Assembly (NCBI GenBank): GCA_029378245.1
Contig: JARKIF010000014.1
Coordinates: 1,178,001-1,242,000, forward strand
Origin: Roridomyces roridus
Taxonomy: Eukaryota; Basidiomycota; Agaricomycetes; Agaricales; Mycenaceae
Direction of reading: 5' to 3'
Length of the DNA stretch: 64,000 nucleotides
The notes below the pieces were generated by a model. That model was not told where the DNA came from. It saw only the letters and a list, made by a program, of their open reading frames with translations, and ran no database searches. This document shows positions 23,840 through 35,944 of the stretch, piece after piece; position 1 is the stretch's first letter; each line of letters opens with the position of its first letter. The translations under genes and the position numbers were made by a program.

Positions 23840-25693
23840 TCATTCATGGTCGTCTGCGTTCTCCTTGCCCCACTTTACTGTCCGTGTCACACCACCGTTC
23901 CATGTCGTTACCCGCTTTCGCGCAATGATGGATACCGTCGACTGGTCCGTCCCGACAAATCCAATGGCTCCTGAATGTATCGCCGAATCAATCAGGGTGG
24001 GGTACCTATTGGCATCGTCAACCGGAGATCCAAAAGAATGGTTCGGGCATACCATAAGCCATGAAGCTCAACCGTCCTAGAATGATTCGGCCTCGCCCAC
24101 TCGCGCTCGGTAACATCCTTCCACCACGCCTGGTCTTCCTCGTCGCTGGTCACTATAACCTTGTCGACCATGATACCATGCGTCTCAAACAACTCATTCT
24201 GCACCTCCTCGACACGTCGCGCTATCGCAGACATTGGTGCGAAACAGTACTTGATCGCGACGCCTTTACATAGCTCAGCAAAGTCTCCGTGACGAACGTG
24301 AACAGATATGTACTATCGCGGAGGTCAGAAATGCTCGGAATATGGGCAGGGAAAACATACTGGTGGTGTGGGTTTATTCGGTCCGACAAGAAGGGCCTCG
24401 CGAACATAACTGTCGGCGAGTTCCACGATTTTGGGCGTCCAATGCATGTGCTGCCCAACGAATCGCCACGCAGGACTCCAATCAGACTCCCACTCGTGCC
24501 GATTCTTGACACCAACGTAGTACAAATAATCTAGACAGAGCATCTGCTCATCCGGCGGTAACGTTTGGTTGAGAAGTGGGGAAATTGTCGGAATCTCCAA
24601 TCGTATTTGAGACCGAGTTTCCGGAAAGGCCAGGGATGCGAGGCTCCAGAACGAGGCATGCTTGTCGTCGTCATCTTCCGGCGCCATTGCAACCCATCTG
24701 GGAGGTGTGGTATACGAGACATCTGCAAAGTTAAGACAATATTTCTCAAACTCCGAAACGACTCACCGAGTTTGAACCGCGACGGGAAACTGGTGGCATG
24801 TGGCTCCCTGTTGAAAGTCTGCACGGCCTTCCATACACTCCAGCATCCCAGCGAATCGACCGTTTCCTTCTCGATATCCTAAGAAAAGCAGTTAGTTAGT
24901 CCAAAACGGGCACACCATTAAAGCTGTCTGTCTACCTTGACTTGATGCCACTCGAGTATTGGCAGACCTAACGCCCTCTGCAGTCGTGGGATGTCGAAGA
25001 CCTCCCCGAACAATAGTGTGGGTGCAAGGCCGAGACCGACGTGTGTCGGTGTAAAGAACGGGATTACAGGTACACGGTCCGTGATGAGGGCCAGATACAA
25101 CAGATTCATCTGTTCGCGAGGTTCATTTTGCAGCAGCAGAATGAAAAGGAATGGAACGCACGTATAATATTACATCGTTCGCTGCAAAGAATCAGCCGCT
25201 GCGAAATGGACAGAAGGAAACCCACTCCATCCAGACCCAGGAAAAGTGGTAATGTAATTCACACCCTTCTTGAGGTTATCTGCGAGGCACCACGGTCAGC
25301 GGACCACTCTTGATGGCGCGACAAGCAGAACGTACCTTTGAACGCAGCCGTCGGCGGCCCATTCAACAACTCCAACGCGTCCATCGGCCACGAACTCGGC
25401 CGATCCCAAACTTCTACCTCTGGCCTGGAAGTGGCGACAGGCGCAGCAGAGACAGTGACAGTCAACACCGTCGACTCTTGTGGCGAAGTATCGAAACGTG
25501 CTAGACACGTCTCAGATACAGCCAGTCCCTCCGGACCCCACGTAGCCATCGCAAATCCAATCGTACATCCCAGCGACAAAAGAAGCAACGCATAAAACAC
25601 GCGGCTTCCACGACACGCGTTACGACCTTTGCCTTGCTCATCGAAAAGCGGTTCGTAGGCTGGTGGGCGGATGGAGATGGTGGGGAGCTGCAT
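23840..25693 (-). CDS. Type II membrane O-fucosyltransferase-like glycosyltransferase
   Basis: ATG 25693; anchor helix FYALLLLSLGCTIGFAMATW follows a short cytoplasmic tail. Segments in order: GVNYITTFPGSGW (NP-binding-like start), LALITDRVPVIPFFTPTH, CLDYLYYVGV, YISVHVRHGDF, VIVTSDEEDQAWW and a C-terminal SGAIGFVGTDQSTVSIIARKRV. The HxRxGDF motif, the TSDE strand and the GT-D-STxS ending are those of fungal members of the GDP-fucose protein O-fucosyltransferase fold. The stop is about 110 bp upstream of the next gene, the SDR-GT47 fusion, on the same strand, suggesting a small glycosylation gene pair. Donor and acceptor not deducible. Confidence 0.82.
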
Positions 25694-25986
25694 AGCTGGC
25701 AGAGCGGGTTGAATGCGCCCCGGACGCGATAAATGTTAGAAATTGGTTTTGCCGAAATCGCTAAGGAACGGAACGTGTGCCACGTCCGTCGTTTCGCGGC
25801 CTCCGATTAGGCACCGAGTGGGTGAAACATAGATGAGCCAGAAAAGGGGCCAAACAAAAAGTGGGCGCATCAATATTCATCAAGATATATACACAAGAAT
25901 TGGTATGGACGTGAAGAAACCGGTTCCTTGTATGTCAACGAAAAATAACAACTTGGGCTAGCCAGTCGGTCGAAAAAAAATGTCGT

Positions 25987-27758
25987 TTAGATTCCGCCAT
26001 ATGCGTCCTCGGGGTCATATAACGTGTAGACCGACTGCCGCGCGTGTGCATCGGGTCTGGGTTGCGCTGCAGGAGGAGGCGCAGGCACAACAAACTCTTC
26101 CCGGGTGGCAGGCGGCGAGGGGACGACAAAACTGCTCGCAAGAGGGCTTGGAGTCACGGGGAAGCGACTGCCCATGGGGCTCTCCGAACCCTTCATGAGG
26201 ACAGTCTGGCTGGCAGGGAATCCAGGGGCGAACGGCGAGCCTGCCTCGGACAGGTACGTCGAGTTAACGGAGACCCGGGATTGAACGACAATCTCGGGCA
26301 GTGTGGGAGGAGTCGAGTCGACCCGGAAGCGGGACACCGAGTGTGCAGGAGAAGGCGGCACGGGGAAAGACAGCTCCTGAACCATCGGGAGCGTCACTTC
26401 CGTGTCGTGTTCCTCATCAGCTTCATCGGCGAATGGATCCGACTCCTTGGGAGGAAGCGGGGGAAGGTCGGCATCCTTGGTGGGCATTTTGTTTTCCATG
26501 AACTGTTCGACGGCCGGGGTATCAAGTCCTTTGGGCACCTGAGTGTTCAGGCGCTGCGAGATTTCGGCATATTGGGCGGCCTGGAAAGGGGTCACACTGG
26601 TCCGCTCTAGATCCAGGTATTCATCCGGAACAGCAAGGGTATTGGGAATTGGGTATGGCATATTCTGAACAGATTCATGGGTCGACGAGGTGGTAGTGGA
26701 CGTGTTTCTGGTCAGAACAGGGGCGGGGGCGGGGACGTGGTCATACGCAGACACAGGCGACGCTGGCCCATGAGCAATGGGCGAGAACGGCGCCTGGAAG
26801 ATAAGCGCGCTGCCAGAAGTCGGCGTGTGTGCATCTATGGGACTATTGTTGTAATCCTGGACAGGATACATGGGGCCCCTCTGGACCATGGTTGGTGGAG
26901 CAGGGGGGTTGTATCCACGGTCGACGGTGTCCTGGTGCGTCGGAGGGTCCGAAATTAGCATGGCAGAACGGCGGAACACGCCGGGGTCAAAGTTGACAAC
27001 CTCATCGTCTTTCTGGCGACGACGCTGCAACATGTTAGCTCCTGTGTAACTGTGGAGTGGATATTCGCATACCATAAAGAAGGTGATCAAGAAGAGCAGT
27101 ATGGCGAGCCCCGCAATTCCACCGACGACGCCTCCGACAACAGGCGCGACGAGTGCGCTGCTGGTACTCGGGGCAGCGCTGGAGCTAGCAGTGGCGATAT
27201 TGGCTACATGAGAACAGCGGCGGAGGTAGTGCGAGTGATCGTCTTGGGACCAAGAGCCGTGCCAGAGTATGTCGTGGACTGCGATAAAATTAGAATGAAA
27301 GAATGAACATAGAAAAATCATTACCGCCGAACGATGGGTGGTCGAGGTGGAACTAGTAGTGAGGACGGACGACGATGACGAAGCAAAAGTCGAAGACGGC
27401 AGGGGAGCACTCGAGGACGTCTGGACAACCGAAGAAGAGGAAGGTGTCGAAGGCGCCGGGGGCACTGAGGGGGCCGAGGGGACTGCTGGCACCGAGGGCA
27501 CTGATGGCGTCGAGGGCGTCGCGGGTACCTCAGGAACGGACGGGGTGGTCTGGATGCCCTGAGTCTTGGTCTTCGTAGCTGTGAAACGCGAACTCAGAAG
27601 GATCTAGGCACCTGTGCAGCTCTACTGACCATCGGAAGGAGGGAACGGGAACGGGAGCGTGAAGTCGTCCCCGTTCTCGGGGTTAAAGGCACCAAAACCC
27701 CCGGCGCGATTTGAGTGGCGGAGGCGGGCGGCCCTAGCCTGGTGAGCACGAGGGCTCA
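25987..27758 (-). CDS. Single-pass membrane protein with Ser/Thr/Pro-rich ectodomain and C-terminal DAYGGI tail (paralogue of 5607-6850)
   Basis: Starts at 27758 (MSPRAHQARAARLRHSNR), so like its paralogue it opens with a basic segment rather than a signal peptide. Val-Pro-Ser repeats and a Ser/Thr stalk lead to one helix (VGGVVGGIAGLAILLFLITF), an intron right after it, then RRRQKDDEVVNFDPGVFRRS and a ~350-residue cytoplasmic tail rich in Pro/Ser with ELxxPPSP-type patches, ending PEDAYGGI. FDPGVFRRSAML parallels FDPVTFRKSAVM in the 5607-6850 protein. One short exon (near 27230-27280) needs a GTCCCA donor and is uncertain. Function unknown; a cell-surface sensor or scaffold is a guess from the layout. 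Confidence 0.78.
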
Positions 27759-28570
27759 TATTTTCTCTAAGAACGAATGGGAGAGTAAAAGAGTGTGTGG
27801 TATGACCCCAGAGGATGTACAGAGGGGAGATGAAGGTGGTCGAAGAACAAGCCGCTTGATCAAATTCTCTTCAGGCATCCATCAACCTCCTTGGCTCCTC
27901 CTGTGCAATACTCTCAAACGGAAGATACATTCCATGCCTTCATACGCGTCCATCTACGTGAATGTCGAAAACCAAACTGGCACTCCTGAAGATACATGCC
28001 CTGCACTGGCACAGTATTGTCCCTGGACCTGCCCCCATTCGCTACGATTCGCAAAACGGGCCGAAATGTTGTCCCATGGCAATCCCTCAATGCAATTGGA
28101 TAACCCACTACTTACAGGGGCGAAAATGACACCAATTTGCGTCCGCTCCAAATCAAAAAATATCTTGACTACCACCAACATGCTGGAGTGGATCCCCCGG
28201 CCAATGATGCGACCTCAGATAACATAGGCAAGTCGTTTGTGTGTATGGTTAACGGGCGGCCGGGTGCCCTGCACGTGTGTTCCTTCCTACCGAGGTCCTG
28301 GTACCTTGATCGAACTGACCGACGTTTGACGGATTCGCAGACGATCTTCCGGCCTGACTGACTGACTTGGCCAACGTTGAACGTCCCCCGATGAAGACCC
28401 AGTCGGAGACAGTCCAGGCTCGCGGCGTCTCCTTGGGCCTCCAGTACTCCAGTCTTTGCTTGAGATTGAATTCATTGACGTCTCTCAGCGTCTCGGCCAC
28501 CGAGGGGCAAGACGCAAGCAGATATGAAATCCAATCACCTCACAATCTTGGAATTGGGCCCGTTGCCATG

Positions 28571-28665
28571 TCTTGACTAGTATATCGGTTCAGTACACCC
28601 GCTTGTCATGTGATTCAAGCTCCATACGTGCGCGGGAGAGCAGGGTTCGACTCCCTGGTCGAGAG
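28571..28665 (+). tRNA. tRNA-Asp(GTC) with a 22-nt intron
   Basis: The acceptor stem TCTTGAC pairs with GTCGAGA (28658-28664; one G-T wobble), discriminator G at 28665. The D-arm contains ATCGGTTCAGTAC; the anticodon stem CCCGC (28598-28602) pairs with GCGGG (28632-28636); loop TTGTCA plus C38 gives anticodon GTC (28605-28607). The T-stem CAGGG/CCCTG flanks TTCGACT. The intron is 28609-28630, at the canonical position after base 37. A T-rich run follows at 28666-28675. All stems close, so this looks functional. Confidence 0.88.
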
Positions 28666-28795
28666 TTCTTTTCACACCTATTTTTCGAGAGTTCCTCTTT
28701 TGCCTCCCTTTTGTCGCAACATCTCATGCTGGGAATAGGTTCACGAAATCACTCATAGACATGTTCACTCATAGACATGTTACATGACACTGAAT

Positions 28796-30208
28796 TCATA
28801 AATTCAAACCTCCCATCAGATACACACAAGATATCCTCACTTCGTCATACGGCCCATGGTGATCCAGGACAGACCCTAGAAATACATTGGGCACCGCTCC
28901 CACCGAACACAAAACACTTGGGTCGTCTTGACCTTGAATACGGCATTCAGACCGAGATATACGTCAAACCGCGACCACAGACGCACCAGGACACGAATCC
29001 CACTCTCCCGAAGCCTGGATATGCACTTCTCCAGAAGGGTGGTGATACCCCAACGGCAGAATGGCTACAGAGTAGATCCAATGAACGAGCTGAGGGGTAC
29101 GCGGACATGGAATAACTGACGCGGTATGATGGGTACGATATCCTTCCTGTTCCCAGTGTCATTCAAGTCCCGGTTTATGACTTGTGGATATACGCACCGG
29201 TTATTCACCCTCAGCCAAAGACCCAGCAAACTTGGCATCGACGTAGTCCGCGAACCCCTGGTTGCCCACGCGCGGCAAGCCATAGGTGACGGCTGTGATC
29301 TTGACACTGGGTGGGAGGTGCAGCTGGAGATAGACGGCGTCCAGCAGGGCGATTGCACCGCCTGTGGCCATGGATTGCGTTGAATACTAACAGACTGCAC
29401 CAGAAGAGGACTCGACGTACCGAGCGAATGACCCACAACCGTGACAGTGCTAGTTCCATACTTTGCGAGGGTCGTATTCACAGCGGCGAGAATCAAAGTC
29501 GCTGTCCTGTAATTTAATTAGTCGGTTATGCTTGGAGACGTGAATATACGCTCACTTGGCCTGCTCGTCCGCGAAACCACAGTGAACTCGAACGGAGCTC
29601 GGAATGCCAGGAAAGAGAGCCGGATCGAGTGGTCTCTGGATGATCGAGACGTCCGAGGCAATGGATACACTGTGCGTGTGTCAGATTATGAGAGTCGCGA
29701 GGAGGGGCAGCATGGACGCACATGTCTTGGATTTGCGTCCCTTCGTGTGCGACAATGACCCGCTAAACGAGGTCGGTTTTCAGGCGGAGACGAAGGAAAG
29801 AAAAGAAGCGCCCACCTCGAGAGACGGCGAGTATCCGAGAAACCCTACGATAACATTAATGAGAACTTTCCATCGAGGCGAAAGCGGCTTACAATACTGT
29901 ACAACCTCGCCATCCCCACCAGCATCAACAGGCTGAAAATCCGGGTTACCCTCGCAATTCACTGGAAGCAACACCCTCAACATCGTAGCCACCACATCAG
30001 TCAAAGAAAGAACCTCACCACCACAAGACCAAGAACGAGTATAACTTGGCCCACAGTACCCAGTAGCAGCGAAATACGTGTATGGGCGGTACATCGCCAC
30101 CTCCGAGGCGGAGAGCGGCGTGATCGAGCCAGTTTGATTCGCTATTGCTGCGAGCGCGAAAGCGAGAACAGCCGATACTCCAGAGAGAACTGAGAGCAGG
30201 AGAGTCAT
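28796..30208 (-). CDS. Secreted class 3 lipase, copy C (divergent, with one frame break)
   Basis: Signal peptide TLLLSVLSGVSAVLAFALA from ATG 30208. Nine introns. Motifs: VTVVGHSLGG nucleophile, KDIVPIIP Asp, GYHHPSGEVHI His, CPGQDDPSVLC. It is the most diverged of the five (CEGNPDFQPVDAGGDGE, IVAHEGTQIQD). Between FADYVDAKFAGSL and RVNNR (near 29215) the frame slips by one base with no possible intron, so the copy is either a recent pseudogene or contains a base error. The rest, before and after, stays coding. The stop at 28796-28798 lies past the conserved GPYDE ending. Confidence 0.75.
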
Positions 30209-30669
30209 ACTTGTGAGCACCCTGGTACCCGAAACCGAGCCAGAGAACGACGCCCTTTAAGACTCTGCCAGTTGCTGCAAGAAGTCGACTGACCCCGCGG
30301 ACCTTGCTTCTACTTACAGAGAGAGGGCCAGATTCAGGAAACCATGCGAGCGTTGCACCTCGAAGCGCAACTCTGCAGCGTCATGGTGATGGACTGCAAG
30401 GCCTTCTTGCCTCGCGTGTCCCGAAATGAAACTGAAGAATCTGGAGTGAGTAGAATCCCAGGGAAGACGAGGAACGGATGGTGTGAGCCCTTGCTCCAGT
30501 CCGAGAGGCTGGCCCGCCCACATGACCTTTTATCAAAGACCGGATCCAGATATAGCCACTGGACGAGTCCTTTTCGCCAGCCACACTGCACAAAAAAAGC
30601 AAAAACGAGTGCGATACGTAGATTACACAAAGACAACACACCGAGATAATTTAGAATGATAATAACCTT
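30209..30669. other. Intergenic spacer, no gene
   Basis: Upstream region of lipase C and 3' side of the YTP1-like gene, both minus. Short ORFs only. Confidence 0.55.
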
Positions 30670-32588
30670 CTAACCTTCCTCCTCATCGTCCTCGCCCACC
30701 ACGTGTAGCGGCCTCTGCTCTCGTTCCGCATTCGGAACGCGTGAGTACCATTTGGAACCACGCGGCGTAGTGAGGGCAATGTTGTTACCGTCCTCCTTTG
30801 TTGGCGCGTTACGTCCCGTCGTGGCGTAGAGGTGTATCAGGAAGACTATCAGTGCGTACAGCAGGAATGCGATACTGCAAGGCGGTGAGATGGAGGATAG
30901 CGATATTGGCCAAAAATCCCACCTGAACATGATGAGAATGTAGGTGACGTGGTCCATCTCATTGTCATGCACGAAATCCAACTCTTCGTCGGTCGCTGAC
31001 ATGAACTGGACTCTTAAAGTGGATGATGAATCCGACACCAGAAAGCAGGAAACAAATCGTACCCTGACGCAACGAGCAACTGGAGATATCGTCAGTCGAG
31101 TGCAGAATATATTCAAAACGGACGTACAAAGGCCGGGAGGTGGCGGAATGCTATCGAGGTTGCAGCCTTGCGATTCTCCGCTGATGCATGCGGTGGAGTA
31201 TACCGCGAAGCAGGTGGATACCGAGGGCTGGGTTCCGCCAGGGTGTGGTCGCTGTTGTTGTCGTCGTCGCTGGAGCCCTCCGCAGCCGATTTGGTTGGCC
31301 CGGGGAAGCAACAGACCTCCAAAATACGCGCTAGTCCGGCGAGCATCAGGGTGTATCCGAACATGGCGTGAACTTTGGTGGATATCATAAGGTGTTGCGC
31401 GTGCTCAGACATGGCCCAGCCGGTTAATATTAAGCTGCAGCGAGTTGGAGGCCAAGGCACAATGGGAGAAAGAGAGACCCACATTATAGCAGGGACTACA
31501 TTACGCTGGGAAACAGTTCAGTTGATATCCATGCTGAAGGAGGCAATCATACCTTGTTATTTCTTGCAAGGAGAATTCCTAGCAGACCGCCCGCCCACCC
31601 TATATCATGTCAGAAAGCGGGGAAGCATTGGATAATTTTAACGCACATAGAACACCCAGAATTCTGGAACAATTTCAGGTGATTGTCTGGAAAGCAACTA
31701 AAAACTCACGTATGCTGCATGTCCTTGACGCTCCACCCACTACCCCGGTGCTCAGTGAAGGTGTTGACTATAACACCATGATTAACTCTTGAAAGCGCCT
31801 CTGAATGAAGACGCACCAATTCCCCACAGCATAATCACCCACGAATCCCACCATTCTGGACTCCGTCCACTCCGCCGCACCCATTCCCCGCCAACCATGA
31901 GCATTATCGCCATAATAACGCCGTACGCAATGAAGCCCGAGCCCATGATATAGTGTGCAAGACACTGCGGTAAATTGCCACCCCGACAATAGCCCCGATA
32001 CGCGATCGCGCCAAATAGCATCTGAGTGAATCCGAAAATTGGGTACACAACTTTCCCAACGACGCCGTGCAAACGGACAGCCCACGGCCGAATGGAATTT
32101 TCGTGAATGTGAAGCTTGAGGTATACACCGAGGACGAGCTGGGCTACGATCGGGATGAACAAGATCGAGGCAAACACGCCGTGCGCCGAGGGTAAGAACA
32201 TGCGGCCCTTGTGCGAGTGCCCCAGGATGTAGCCTCCAGCAGTCAACACGAAGCCCACGCTCTATCGGTCGAGATTAATTCTGCTTGTCGGAATCGGCGT
32301 AGCACTTAGAAGCGCACCTGCAACGGGACATGCCATCGACTCCGCCTGCGAAGGGATTAGCGAACATGGGAGGAAAACACGACACTGGGCGCACGTTATC
32401 CCGAGTACCATGCCAATAGGGAATAGTACACCCCAGACCGCCGCCTGCAGCGCCATGTGAATCCATAGGATCGAATCCGTCGGGAGGTTGGCTTCTTCCT
32501 CGCTCAACTCGTCATGGTGGTCGTGAGCTGCAGCAAAGGCCAAGAGAGATAGTAGGGTGTATGTCAAGGTGGATAGTCTCGCGACCAT
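30670..32588 (-). CDS. YTP1-like multi-pass membrane protein
   Basis: From ATG 32588: cleavable signal ([20 protein letters not shown]), then helices [53 protein letters not shown] and [19 protein letters not shown] with conserved His residues (HGVF, RLHGVVG), resembling the cytochrome b561/DUF2427 module. The second half ([68 protein letters not shown]) is the YTP1 C-terminal domain. Yeast YTP1 is a membrane protein of unknown role with similarity to mitochondrial electron carriers. Several 45-60 nt introns; frame intact. The acidic C-terminal tail ends EDDEEEG. Confidence 0.85.
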
Positions 32589-33030
32589 TGCGCCAGATGG
32601 CGGGGAGTGGTGAAGATGAACGCAGCAATGTTTGTCATTGATCTCCGGTCACGATGGCTCAAGAGGCGTGCATGATTCGAATCTTGACCAACCTTCCCAC
32701 GACCCCTACCCTACCCCCGAAAAAGGAAATGTTTGACAGCGGCAACAAACGGCGCGCAAACCCTGCCCGTCTCACTCCTCCAGGAGTCCTCCTCAACACA
32801 GAGTTTCAATCGCAAGCCATTGCTAGAGTATCATCCACACATAGTTACTATACTCCAGGCAGATGTGTGCTGAACTGTGGCCATAGGAAAGGTCTCCTGC
32901 GGATCAATTACTTGCTCACGTGCACAGTTTGTTGGTCAAGATTCGCCGATCACTCACCTCTTGCGATGGCTTATCCAAATTGGTTTGACTCAACCCTCCG
33001 AATTCGGTTTATTTGAGAGTACATATGTAG

Positions 33031-34021
33031 CTAACACTGCATCTCTACGCCGTCGTACGGTCCATCGTGATCACTCACGTCGCTCTCAAGAATCGTAGGG
33101 ACGTCGCCGACGATACACAGGTCCGATGGGTTATCCTCTCCAGGGCATGCGTCCCAAGCACCAGAGTCCTGGATGTGAATCTCACCAGTCGGGTGGTGGA
33201 AGCCAAGGAAAATTCCCGGGAGAATGGGGACCGGATCCTCCTTGTTGTTGATATGCGTCACCGTGTTCCCGACACTCGCCAAGGTGGCGAAAGCCTGGTT
33301 GCCGACTCGGGGCAGGCCATACAGAATGCTTTGGAAGGTGACTCCCGACAGATGAAGCGGGAGATAAACCGAGTCGAGGAGAGAGAGCGCAGCACCCAGA
33401 CTATGGCCCACAAGCGTCACTTGCTTTGTACCGAATTTCGACATGGCAGTTTGAACTGCCGAAAGAATAAGCGTCGCGGTCCTATACTCCAGTCAGCCGA
33501 CATCGCGGGAAAAGAGTCCAAAAACCCACTTTGCCTGTTCGTCTGCAAATCCGCTGTGCGCCTCAATCGAGGAGCTCACACCAGGGAACAACGTCGAATT
33601 CAACGAACTCAGGAAAAAGTCGGAGTCGGTCACCAGCGAAAGGCTGTCTGCATCAACTACACTGCTCAATCCCAGAAGAGCTGAACACAACTCACATCTC
33701 CGAAGGAACCGTCCCTTGGTGGGACACAATAACCGTCTTCAAGCTTGGGTCGAAGCCAACAAACCAAAACTGCGTCGCGTCACCGTCGCCGCCAGAGGCA
33801 ACAGGCTGGAAGCCCGGGTTCGCCAGACAGTTGGTCCCACAATTCCAAGCCAAAGTCGTAGCTGGCTGGCAATAACCTGCAGCAGCGTAGAAAGCATACG
33901 GCTTGAAGGTGCGGATCTGGGCCGCGCTCAACGTAGTGATCGTTTGACGCGCATTGAGCAGCGGAGGCGCAGCGTTGACGAGTGAAGCGAAGGCGAGGAG
34001 CACCGCAGAGAGACGTGCCAT
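33031..34021 (-). CDS. Secreted class 3 lipase, copy D (intron-poor)
   Basis: Signal peptide ARLSAVLLAFASLVNAAPP from ATG 34021. Only two introns, at the TVPSE| and DEQAK| positions shared with copies B and E; the whole 3' half (33031-33485) is one uninterrupted exon although copies A, B and C have six or more introns there. Motifs complete: VTLVGHSLGA, NNKEDPVPILPG, GFHHPTGEIHI, CPGEDNPSDLC, end PYDGVEMQC. Frame intact. The pattern suggests cDNA-mediated intron loss from the 3' side. Expected role: extracellular acylglycerol hydrolysis. Confidence 0.92.
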
Positions 34022-35742
34022 CCGAGAGGGGGACGAAAGACACCAAGACCCGGTCATCCATGATTTTAAGGAAGCAAGGAGATATTTTGGGATGTCCTCA
34101 TGACGCGCAAATAGCCCGTGAATCCAGGTTTTTCGGCGAACGTGGCAGATTCAGAGACATTCGTGTGTTGAGGGACGTGAGTGGATGTAGTGTTGCATGG
34201 AAACTCAGGAGGAGGCTATTCGGCTGTAGCACCAATGCCTGAGAAATTTATACATTAATGGGAGACCCAGTATCGAGCCTGGTCGTCTCTTCAAGAAGTA
34301 TTCTCGTCCACAGTGGATGACCATCCGCCATGTGGGTCCTGTGGGTAAAGTTGAAAGGAAGGGCTGATCAGAACAATAGACGCTTCGCATCTGTCATCTT
34401 TGGTCTGACGACGTCGGACTTCACGGACTGGCCGAAAGGCCTTTGGATTCGGAGGGACTTGTTGTTGCTTCAGGACTTGAGCGAGGATGGCCGAAAAAGG
34501 AAGAATCGGCCAAATAAGCCACGCACACTCCTCTTTTGAATTTTGGCCTCGGAACCCCAGTCTTCTTCGATTTCCCCAAACGTGGTTCTAGTCGACTCGT
34601 CCGAAAACGGATCTCAACTACCCGGCAATGATTTTGGAAGCTATCTGAGGAATCTTTCCATCGTATCGTGGACAAGGACCGAGGATCTGCGTCGCCTTGA
34701 AGTTAGCTTGAAGGAGAAGCAGCCGAGAAAACCCAAGACTTGGTCATGTTCCTTAGAAGCCCAGTGTGCCGCACAATGTTAACAGGGACGCGCCAATGAG
34801 CCGCCCGCAACCCAGCTCCAAGTCTTCGCCTTGCCTTGTGATTCTCCAGAAAGAACGTTGACGAATGTCTACCAGTCCAACTGTAGAACTTGACGCCAAT
34901 GCAGAGTCGCAGACTTCCAAGTTTTGCCCACCCGCCATAACCTCAGAGCTTGATGTCCTCAGCCGGCTTATCGAGTGAACTTGTAGATCTTGTTCTTGCG
35001 ATAGTCGAGGGCCATCTTGTATCTTGACGTTTTTTTTTGGAGAACTTCTTCAATCGTCATGAGGGAATGTTGGCCACTCGGACACTTTCAGAAACCCGCC
35101 AAAGCTGGGAGCTCCAAGAGGTGAGGCGCCGCCGCCTGGGGGAAGCGGCAACCAGGATGTTGAAGAGCGTCGTTTTGCTTGCCATGCGTACTTGGAAGCA
35201 GTCTTGAATACTCGGCCCTGGGGACAGCGGCAGTATGGGACGTCGGAGGGATAATGAAGTTTGGGCTGGCGGATTTGGAACCGCTTAGACTGACACTCCC
35301 GCAATATCAAGCCACTCGCCCTTGACCAAAGCGGGTGCAGTCATTGGCATTCAAGTTGTCGAGAAGATCGGGCGGTGCTGGGTCGGTTTGGTGCATGGCG
35401 AGCTGTGAGAAACGCGCAAGTGCCGATGGCGAGTTCCAGGACCAGGATCCACACGGGCTTCTCGTCGACTGTCGGGAGGCTTTGCTGAGTTGAGGCGCGT
35501 AAAGGAAGGAAGCCGCCTAGGAGGGAGGGGTGGAAGGCAAGAGACGGTGCGAGTGGCTGACAGTCTGAGACCCTCACTCAATTTGGGTCGTTCTATTTGT
35601 TTGCCCACGGGGTCGTTTCTCGCGCTACGTTACCAACATGTTGTCTCGCTCCGGCTCCAGAGGCTACCAGGGCCACACCCGCTTGATAAATTACAGCCCC
35701 GGGTCCGGGGAAGTGGCGTTTTGGAGCGCCGACTTGACGCCG
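34022..35742. other. Long intergenic stretch without recognised gene
   Basis: About 1.7 kb with only scattered short ORFs on both strands. None has a domain, repeat or splice-supported extension that I could find. A T-run at 35030-35038 is the only simple-sequence feature. Confidence 0.5.
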
Positions 35743-35759
35743 ACGCGTTCTCGACGCGT
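35743..35759. promoter_or_regulatory. Paired MluI cell-cycle boxes (MCB)
   Basis: Two ACGCGT hexamers at 35743-35748 and 35754-35759, 11 bp apart, with a further CGCG at 35765. They sit about 190 bp upstream of the KEN-box gene start. In fungi MBF binds ACGCGT to drive G1/S transcription; here its action is inferred from sequence only. Confidence 0.55.
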
Positions 35760-35944
35760 TTTGTCGCGTAAAACCTCTTAAATCGTCGAGAGCCACCGAG
35801 CAGAATATTTCTTCGGAGAACAGCCTCGGTTCTCGTAATGTTGAATCAAGTCACGTTAACGGTTAAAGCGTGTATCAGTGGCTCTGTTGATCAAAGTTTA
35901 GCGCCGCTTGCTTTCTTCTCACCACCACTGCTCAGACGACCGCG

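Noticed and set aside
34421..35608. Short ORFs in the 1.7-kb spacer
   Set aside because: No domain, splice support or mutual homology.
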